Shown here one piece after another: positions 56,836 to 64,000 of a stretch of 64,000 nucleotides of DNA. A model generated the notes under the pieces. The model did no database searches and was not told the origin of the DNA. It saw only the letters and a program-made list of their open reading frames with translations. Where the stretch lies: the NCBI RefSeq assembly GCF_001649575.2, contig NC_051438.1, positions 5,172,225 through 5,236,224 on the forward strand, read 5' to 3'. The DNA is from Kryptolebias marmoratus (lineage: Eukaryota; Chordata; Actinopteri; Cyprinodontiformes; Rivulidae). Numbering within the stretch: position 1 is the first letter of the stretch; each line of letters begins with the position of its first letter. The position numbers were made by a program, and so were the translations under genes.

Positions 56836-57284
56836 GCTTTTTTTTTCTACTTAAAATGTGTGATTTCAACAGTTTTCTAGCAGACGGTGCCGTATCTCCA
56901 GGGATTTGGGTAAATGCCCTCTTTCCTGTATTAGGTCTGTTTCTGGGTCTGACACGATTAGGAGGAATGGTGCTGAAATAGAAGCAGTAGGCAGGGTTTG
57001 CTCAGGGAACAAGGCTTGTGGGATCAGCTCTGTTTTTAACCGTTAGCGTCTTTAGGAAGGTCTGATCAGCATCCAAACTATTTTTCTAAATCTATAAAAG
57101 CCACATAGGTTTAAACCAATCTTACTGTAAATAAAGAGAGTCCCCTGATGGTCCTGGAAGATGACAGGGATAATTACTTCTGTTACATCATCCTAAATAA
57201 GATTTCAGAAACTTCTTAACACAACATAAAGATCAAACATTTCATTCAGCCCAGTGGTTTTATTTTTAATTACTCGCCACTGAA

Positions 57285-57920
57285 TGTGAAAGGGGATAAT
57301 GTTTTTGCCCATGCCTCTGTGTGTGTGTGTTTGTTTGTCTGTCTGTTTGTAAAATATCTCATAAAGCAGTGGATGAATTTTAATTAAAAGCTAAAAAAAT
57401 TTTAAAAAATTGGACGTAAACCTAGAACAAATTATCTTTTGAAGATATTTCAATTCAAGATAATTCCAATTCAAGATGGCCGTCACGGCCAACTGACCTT
57501 GAACAAACACAGAAATGAGTGCTACAAACTGTTGTCATCAATCTTGTCTCTCAGCAAAACATCTCATGAACCACTGGACAGGTTTAAATGAAACTTTCAA
57601 AAAAGTAACTAATGTATGAGGATCTACAACAACTTGGAGTTAACCCGATTCAAAATGGCCGCCACAGCTAATAGACCTCAGCCAATAGAAAAATGTCTAT
57701 AACTTGGTCAGTTTTACAGATATTGAGGTAAAATGTGGTGTGGAAGTAGCTGAGAGTCATTCACAATATGTGCTCTGAGGACTAACGGATCTCACACTTT
57801 TGCGAGAGGTTGCGTATAACATCATTTTCCAGGTTTGACCAAAATGGCTACAGCTCCATCGGTTCTCATCACAAAATGAACTTAGTCTAAAAGGCAGCAG
57901 GTGATTTGCTTGTTGAGGCC
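57285..57920 (+). mobile_element. Two abutting copies of palindrome-ended family
   Basis: A 5' partial copy (57285-57540, with GGGGATAATGTTTTTGCCC and AAGATGGCCGTCACGGCC) is followed directly by a second copy that restarts at TCTCAGCAAAACATCTCATG and runs to about 57910. The terminal palindrome is lost. Confidence 0.75.
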
Positions 57921-58169
57921 AGTTATATGACTGATCACACAAGATCTCTTTTTAAAACTTTCCCATTAACTACTGGATCTGTTCTAACACGAGTTAATGT
58001 TAGGTAGCAGTTTTTCTACTTTTGTATTTGATAAGGTTGGCCAGCTTAGCCAAATTGAGTTTCCTTTAGTTATTGACCCCCATCTTTTTACATTGTGTTA
58101 CACCCTGTGCCACCCTAGCCTAACTGATTGGGTTGTATCATAAGTGGGGGGTGGGGGTTCGTCCAGGAA

Positions 58170-58180
58170 TATATAAAAGG
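58170..58180 (+). promoter_or_regulatory. Perfect TATA box in unassigned sequence
   Basis: TATATAAAAGG in a GC-richer setting followed about 30 nt later by GATCCTTTATCCAGTCC. No gene is recognised downstream. It could belong to an LTR-like element. Confidence 0.3.
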
Positions 58181-58679
58181 GGCACACTGGATCCTTTATC
58201 CAGTCCACTGATGAGGAGGAAGTGGCTCCAGGTCTGACAGCAGGCCTGCAAACAAAAAGGAGCAAATATGATCCTCCAGTATGAGGTCCCCTAGAGGTCA
58301 GTGGTCGTAACATTTCCTTTGATAATCTTTGTTTAGTTGCTGTTCAGCCTGAAATTAAATTATAATTTTATTTGTTTAAAACTATTAATTCCACACAAAA
58401 TGTGTCACTTTAATGAAGTTAAACAGGGATAACACATTTTAAATATTTCTAAACAGCGTAAAATAAAGGTACGTTAAAGGAAAGCTTCGCAAATATGACT
58501 GTCACATAAAGCTACTAACTACTGATAACTATTCGATAGAACATTATGTGGTGGACTTGTGTGTACCCTTCTGTGGACAGGTGGAGATACTGTAGGTACA
58601 AGCTCCCTGCAACCCTGAACACAATCGAGCAGCAGAGTGGGAACTGTAGGGTGACAGTTCATGAAGTCGACTTTTCATC

Positions 58680-59120
58680 GCCACAAAGGCGGATGATAAC
58701 GTTTTGCATGTGCATGTGTGTGTGTGTGTGTCTGTGTCTGTCTGTTAAAAAAATATCTCAAGAATCATTGGATGGATTTTAATGAAACTTTCAGAAAGTA
58801 AGCCCTTGATGAACATCTACAAGCAGTTATTTTGTTTAGTCAACCCAGCCGCTACCGTTGCTCAACATTAGCCAATACAAAATTGTCTACAACACTGTCA
58901 GTTTTACAGATATTGAGCTAAGATTTGATGGGGTAGTAGGTGAGAGTCATTCACAACACAAACTCTGAGTGTGACATCTCACAGTATAGCATCTCATTTA
59001 CAAGATTTGACCAAAATGGGTCTAACTCCATCCTTTGTCATCATAGGCTCTTCTTAGTCTGAAACTTAAATGAAAGGTCGTGGGCGATATGTATTTCTTA
59101 AAGGAAAGCTAGGCTTTTAA
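58680..59120 (+). mobile_element. Near full-length copy of palindrome-ended family
   Basis: GGCGGATGATAACGTTTTGC, a (TG)n tract, AAAATATCTCAAGAATCATT, GAGAGTCATTCACAACACAA, and a mutated 3' end TATTTCTTAAAGGAAAGCTAGG. Confidence 0.75.
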
Positions 59121-59699
59121 TTTTTCATCTGCTTTTTGAGGACAGATGACCTCTATGATCTAACAATAAAACAGCCTAAACTAACTCTTGGTCTGTAGAA
59201 TGTACCTAGTGCTAATAAACTGGATAAAGGTCCACATAAAACACTTTTTATGGCCAATAGAGGCACCAACATATCAGTACTTAAGTGTTTGGATTTATAA
59301 ATACCAAGTCCTCATTACAGGGGTAATGCCCTGCTTTTCCCCCTCATAATTTAAAGCGTGTCAAGCAGGTGTAGAAAATGGATGGATCAAGAGGTGACTT
59401 TTGTTGTTAAGTGACTATTAAAAAACTGAATTAAATGTGTTACAAGCCTTATTACGATTATACAGTTTATTATTGACATACATAAAGAGGTTACTGACAT
59501 ATTCTTTTAATTAGCATGTCTAATGAGCTGCAATAAAACAATAATTAATTTCAGAGGTATTTGAGGTAATTAATATTCACAATAATTAATTTTGTGAGTT
59601 ATTTAAGTTGACTAATGATCACATTAATTAATTTAGATGGGGTGTGAGGATTTGTGGGGGTATTTAAGATAATTGTTAAATTAAATTAGCGTTGGAGTG

Positions 59700-60670
59700 A
59701 GCTGATGATGATTATGTCAGGCTCAGGTTACTTTATTTGTCCCCAGAAGATAAATTTGTTGTGCGGCAAGAAACCACGCGATGTTCAGCACTTATAGGAA
59801 CATGAACATGCTAATTCAAATAAACCTACATAATCAAGATGTGATAAAAAATACTCAAAACACTCAGTAAATATCAATAAAAACAACTATGTGCACTAAC
59901 ATTTAGCATCCAAACAGTCAGAGCATAAAGGCGTTACATTTTATTGAAGACATTTATAGCAGCATGAACAAAGCATTTTGTGTAACGCTGAATTCTACAT
60001 CTGTGGACTAGAAACCTCCCCCTGGAAGGAAGAGACCGAAACTCTGTGAACAAAGGATGTGTTCTGGTCCACATGGCATGGAATGACTCAAAGGACACAG
60101 AACATACAGCATCCAGACAACTGCAACGTTTAAATGATGTTTAACGGAAATAACATCAGGTTTTGGTTTGTGAACTAAATTATACCCCTTTCATTTGCTT
60201 TTCCAGGCTTTGATTAATTTCTGTTTTGGAAACTCGTCAATCAAAGTATTTAATTTTTAAGCAATCTGCCTTGTTTCTTCATTCCCCGACTTCATTTCAT
60301 GTTCTCCCACCCCCTCACCTCCTACAATGGGGATTGTAACATCAGTCAATGTGAAGGTTTCCTTAAACAATGCAAACACTGAGGGCCCTTTCTGCACAGC
60401 ACACAGCTTCACAGTTATCATCAATCCCCAGATATTTATACGATTTAATACTGTGTTACAGTAGCTTGTTTTGTTGAAACTTTCCTTCTAAAATCAATTA
60501 GCATATCTTTAGTCCTTGATGGGTTGATCTGGAGGTAGGACTCTTCACACCATTTTAGGAACTGATCAATGACTGCGCCATGACCTGGTTCTCTGTCATA
60601 AAGCAGGCTGAGAATAACAGAATCATCTGCATATTTTATCAAAAAGCATATTAGATCAATCAGTTTCATT
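59700..60670 (-). pseudogene. LINE with RT domain fragment and 3' end
   Basis: On the minus strand, 60669 to 60445 reads IKYADDSVILSLLYDREPGH, GAVIDQFLKWCEESYLQINP, SRTKDMLIDFRRK. The YADD box is the catalytic centre of a non-LTR reverse transcriptase. A gap in similarity follows. From about 60130 to 59900 relics of the C-terminus are seen (GRRFLVHRCRIQRYTKCFV, HAAINVFNK), and the 3' UTR ends near 59730 at GGGGACAAATAAAGTAACC. It is 5' truncated and disrupted. Confidence 0.75.
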
Positions 60671-60699
60671 TAAGTAACAACTCGGTGCAATGAATTTTA

Positions 60700-61220
60700 G
60701 ACTTTTTACCAAACCAGACACCAATTAGGAGCTTTGACCCACTGCTTTGAGAGTTATGAAGACCAGCTATAGTCTTGCTGAGATTATTTGCAGTGATTTT
60801 TTTTTCTCTCCAACTCTAATTTGTAAATTTGTTTTGCTTTTAAAATGTCACTCTTCAGTTCTTTATTAAATTAAATGTATGGAGTTTCAAACTTTAAAAC
60901 TGAAATGTTATGTAAGCTCGATTTCACTCTAATCAGCACCTTTTTTCATGGGAACTAAGCCTCTTGTTTGTGAGCCAGGAAAAGACCCCAGTAACTCTCC
61001 GTTGTGAGAAGAGTGAGTGTAATCTTCATCTATCTTACATAACATCTCAGTTTAAAAACTTGGAACTCCACACTCTCCACTTTTTGAGTTGTGAAAGCTC
61101 CTCAGATGGAAAGCAAAATGTCTTCAACTACAAAACAGATGTACAGTTGTTTTTATTTATTTTATTTTTTTGGATTTACCCTGTTTAAAATTAAGACTCT
61201 TCCTTTGTAGGCAGGGTGTC
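60700..61220. other. No gene seen
   Basis: AT-rich sequence without a recognisable feature. Confidence 0.5.
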
Positions 61221-61226
61221 ACAGAT

Positions 61227-61573
61227 TTGGTAGGTAGGTAGGTAGATAGGTACATTTATTTATATAGCACTTTTCAGCACAAGGCGACTCAAAGTGCTTT
61301 ACAACACAAGAACAAAATTACAGACAAAGTTACAGAACATGATAATGAACAAAATTACAGACAGGTACAAGATACAATTATAACTAATTGTCTAAATAAG
61401 CTAAGCTAAACCAAACAGATCTAAGCATGACTAAATGTACAGAACTAAACTAAGAGTACAGGAAGAGAAAGCTAAACTAAACAGTACCGAATTTCTAAAT
61501 GGTACTAGTGGGCCACTAAAACAGCCGATGTAGTAATTACTAAGATAGAGAAAGAGGGAAGGAGGAGGAGGGG
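61227..61573 (+). repeat. TTTATATAGCACTTTTCAGC dispersed repeat with (GGTA)n
   Basis: A TAGGTAGGTAGG tract is followed by ACATTTATTTATATAGCACT, TTTCAGCACAAGGCGACTC and an A/C-rich CTAAACTAAG body, ending at the gap. It is closely like the copies at 35727 and 45975. Confidence 0.7.
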
Positions 61574-61673
61574 NNNNNNNNNNNNNNNNNNNNNNNNNNN
61601 NNNNNNNNNNNNNNNNNNNNNNNNNNNNNNNNNNNNNNNNNNNNNNNNNNNNNNNNNNNNNNNNNNNNNNNNN
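61574..61673. other. Assembly gap (100 N)
   Basis: Fixed 100-N run at the end of a dispersed repeat. Confidence 1.
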
Positions 61674-62015
61674 AAAACAAGAACATTAGAACCAGGCTGT
61701 TCTCAGAGGAACCAGAATCCTTTCTTGTTCGGTTTGAAGGAAAAACTTTATATTGTTAATGTTTCTAATCCAAAAGTCCAAATCATTTCAGTCCACATCA
61801 GATCCAGATTATAATCCAGTTCCAGTCAGATGATCCCTGCTGTCCTGCAGCAGATTAGGAGACGCCATCATCAGAAACAGGAAGAGAAACAGACCTCAAT
61901 GATGTTTTTTTTAATATTTCATCAGTAATGAGGACAAAACACAGCTGTGAGACTGAAAACTGTGGCTGTAAACCTAAACGGGTGGATTAACCTTCAGTTT
62001 TCTCTGCCTTTTCAG

Positions 62016-62036
62016 AGTGGAATATCGATGTTACAG
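62016..62036 (+). CDS. Possible 21-nt microexon of unrecognised gene
   Basis: Flanked by TCTCTGCCTTTTCAG| and |GTTGTA. Read with one leading and two trailing bases it encodes VEYRCY and joins in phase to the exon at 62291, making a Ser codon at the junction. Support is only splice-site and phase consistency. Confidence 0.3.
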
Positions 62037-62290
62037 GTTGTACTTGAATGCACCATGAGGTCACTTCACTGTCTGCATGTGTTGCCACAGAAAGTTGTGT
62101 GGAAGCAACAGTTATTTAAATGAATCAGAAGCACAGATGTTTTTAGTCAAGTCAACATCAGGTGACCTACAGCAGCAGCTGCACCTGTTTCAGGTGTTCA
62201 CACTGTGTGTTCATGTGTTCATACAGACATTTTCTGTCAGCTGCTGAGCTCCACAGTCAAACCTCTGTTTTGATGCTTTGTGTCGCTGAG

Positions 62291-62420
62291 CGTCGATTCT
62301 CTCGTGGAGATCAGCGCACTGACCTGCAGGAACTGCAGCAAGACGCTGGAGCTGCAGGAAGAGGAGGAACTCGCCAAAAGACGTGAAGAAGAAGAGGCCA
62401 GACCGGGAAAAAGGACCTAA
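62291..62420 (+). CDS. Possible last exon of unrecognised gene (zinc-knuckle and charged tail)
   Basis: After a candidate acceptor (GTCGCTGAG|C), the frame reads VDSLVEISALTCRNCSKTLE, LQEEEELAKRREEEEARPGK, RT and stops at TAA. It combines a CxxC pair with a highly charged, probably helical tail, which is coding-like composition in an otherwise AT-rich area. Poly(A) signals AATAAA follow at 62508-62513 and 62658-62663. An in-frame TGA just upstream shows that an exon must start between it and this frame. An alternative overlapping frame (62162-62386) is Gln/Gly/Arg-rich and less convincing. I do not recognise the family, and upstream exons are not identified. Confidence 0.4.
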
Positions 62421-62507
62421 ATGATGAGAAGAACTGACGCCTGACCACACTTTTTAAAGGACAGAATGAATCTGTGAGGGTGAATATTTGAAATATGTTT
62501 CTTTAGG

Positions 62508-62663
62508 AATAAAAACCTGATCAAGGTTTGTTTTGTTGTTTGTTGTGAAAAGCAGCTGGATTTATACAAAGTCTCCAATGCTGAGAGAACCCATCAGGTC
62601 GTGGTTTTAGGCTGTCTTCAAATAAACTTTCTCCTCTTCATTTTAAAAAAACATGGAAATAAA
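62508..62663 (+). terminator. Poly(A) signals after the possible last exon
   Basis: Two AATAAA hexamers (62508-62513 and 62658-62663) with another near 62623 follow the TAA at 62420 in plus orientation. Confidence 0.35.
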
Positions 62664-62829
62664 GCCGAACATTTTCAGTTTTGTGGTTTTATCTCCCACC
62701 AAATTAAAATGTAAGCTCCTTCTTTGGACCTTTTTCTGTCTCCATGTTAGCAGAAAAGTGGTGTTTGTAGAAAAGTAAGGAAACAGACCTGTGGACATGT
62801 TTTACATGACAGAAAATAATGCACACGTG

Positions 62830-62940
62830 TACAAACATTATATTCAGTGTGTGTTCAGCAGCAGGTGATGATAAAACATGTTTAATATAAAAAGATTGTG
62901 TTGAGAGTGAACAACGGTCTGAAATGAGATGCTCCCCGAA
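62830..62940 (-). repeat. Inverted partner of repeat at 52290-52400
   Basis: TGTGTGTTCAGCAGCAGGTG, ATAAAACATG and TTGAGAGTGAACAACGG are the reverse complement of the 52.3-kb copy. Confidence 0.55.
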
Positions 62941-63458
62941 GTAAAACTCTCTTCAGGGCCCTGTCCAGCCTCCGCCCTGCCCTCACATGTATTTACTATT
63001 TTGATGCTTCAGGATAAAACTTATAGTGGTGACTTGTTGGAGACACACATATGCAAGAGAAGAAAAGAGTGAATTAAGTCTTTGTTTGTAACTGCAAACG
63101 AATTGTGACATTCACACAACCTTCTTTCAAATGATTGTTTTCCATTTCATTTTGTATTGCAATTTAGTCACAGAGCGTCTCAATTTTGTCTCTGTGCCTC
63201 AGTTTATTTTGTTTTCGTGTCCAAACAGTCAGCGGCAGGGGTGCAGATAGGATTTTTGAACGGGGGTGTGGGGGGGATTCCAATCTGTCAGCAAATGATT
63301 TCAACAGAATAAGTGGGTTTTTTTATTTATTTATTTGGGATTGTTACATTTGTGTACCACTGAAACACAACATTAGTCATCACACAAACACTGGGCTCTC
63401 TATGCACACTTAAGTTAGTCAAATCAACGGAACATTAATCATCGGTTTTACCGGCGAT

Positions 63459-63545
63459 GTGCTGTACTTGTAGGGAGGGACAGGGGGTGGGGATGGATCG
63501 AAGTCACCATAATTCCAGTGCCATCCCTCCCTACAAGTACAGCAC
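63459..63545. repeat. Perfect 22-bp inverted repeat, 43-nt loop
   Basis: The arms 63459-63480 and 63524-63545 are exact reverse complements (GTGCTGTACTTGTAGGGAGG plus two more bases). Pairing stops abruptly at both edges. No target duplication or transposon end is obvious. Confidence 0.9.
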
Positions 63546-63771
63546 CCATCAGCAGCTCAGCAGGTTTTTTGAAGACCACCAAACTCTCCCAAGCAGGGCC
63601 GGCTCAAGCCTCTATGGGGTCCTAAGTGAAATTTGGTTTTGGGGCTCTCTATTTCTGCTAATAATGTGGACTACTGCAATCAGTAGTCAGATGATCAGAT
63701 CATTCACCCACCTAATATGAACGCATTGCAACTCTGACAGTACATTATCCTATATGTATATATCATCCAGT

Positions 63772-63850
63772 GTAGGGGTGTCAAACTCATTTTCATTTCG
63801 GGCCACATTAAGCTCATGAATGTCCTCAAAAGGCCGGGCATGGAAGGATG
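63772..63850 (+). mobile_element. hAT-like terminal fragment
   Basis: TAGGGGTGTCAAACTCATTT, TCATTTCGGGCCACATTAAG is the typical 'aggggtgtcaaactcattt' end of vertebrate hAT-type elements. The rest lies toward the window end. Confidence 0.6.
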
Positions 63851-64000
63851 TATTGATAAAACTACCTATTAACAAACTGGTAAAATATAGCTTTCTCTGC
63901 ATTCAATGACTACTTCTAAAAATTAAATATTTTATGTTTGAGTAATTTGGCATTATAAAAATAAAAACTGATTTGATTTGACTGATAAAATAATATTGAA

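Noticed and set aside
62162..62386. 75-codon plus frame overlapping the possible last exon
   Set aside because: The alternative frame with CxxC and charged helix has better composition and a splice-consistent start.
63459..63545. Hairpin as a miRNA gene
   Set aside because: A perfect stem with abrupt ends, a large loop and no lower stem is not a normal miRNA precursor; kept only as a structural finding.

Overview
The window is nuclear genomic DNA of a teleost fish. The evidence is a delta-2 protocadherin gene with the vertebrate exon pattern, short AT-rich introns, many CA/GT microsatellites, and a dense mix of Tc1/mariner, hAT, LINE, SINE and LTR-type repeats typical of teleosts. There are no bacterial-type operons and no CRISPR. 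Four N-runs (9547-10068, 46400-47156, 48179-48278, 61574-61673) are assembly gaps. I cannot name the species.

The one gene I recognise with confidence is pcdh10 (protocadherin-10, OL-protocadherin), on the minus strand across 7.6-28.7 kb. A single 2.5-kb exon (26184-28679) encodes the signal peptide, six cadherin repeats, the transmembrane helix and the CM1 part of the tail. Exons of 59 nt (20821-20879) and 107 nt (20584-20690) and a further exon (7581-7946, or to a stop at 7552) encode the rest, including CM2 and a WIRS-type motif. All junctions have GT-AG borders and matching phases. The GC-rich promoter lies at about 28.7-29.3 kb. The introns and the 3' flank hold repeats and a few non-repetitive stretches that could be enhancers.

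From 29.9 to 48.2 kb I see almost only mobile DNA: LTR-like copies (one solo LTR with a 5-bp target duplication), a hAT element with an 8-bp target duplication, SINEs, a 40-bp satellite, and a nearly intact Tc1-like transposon (46153-47659) with about 247-bp inverted repeats of IR/DR type. The transposon coding region is partly hidden by a gap.

At 48.3-50.9 kb, plus strand, is a compact orphan gene: a promoter with a perfect CRE, a spliced leader, and a 181-codon reading frame with eight APVAAAG repeats, a bipartite nuclear signal and an acidic tail. It is followed by an unusual tandem array of nine roughly 100-150-bp units that each look like a tiny exon plus a short intron. Most units carry AAG|ATAAGT where GT would be expected, which is also a GATA-factor motif. 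This array is the most unusual structure in the window.

From 51 to 64 kb are more repeat relics, a possible last exon of an unrecognised plus-strand gene (62016-62420), and a perfect 22-bp hairpin near 63.5 kb. A family of about 0.4-0.6-kb elements with a palindromic 3' end occurs some 15 times across the window.
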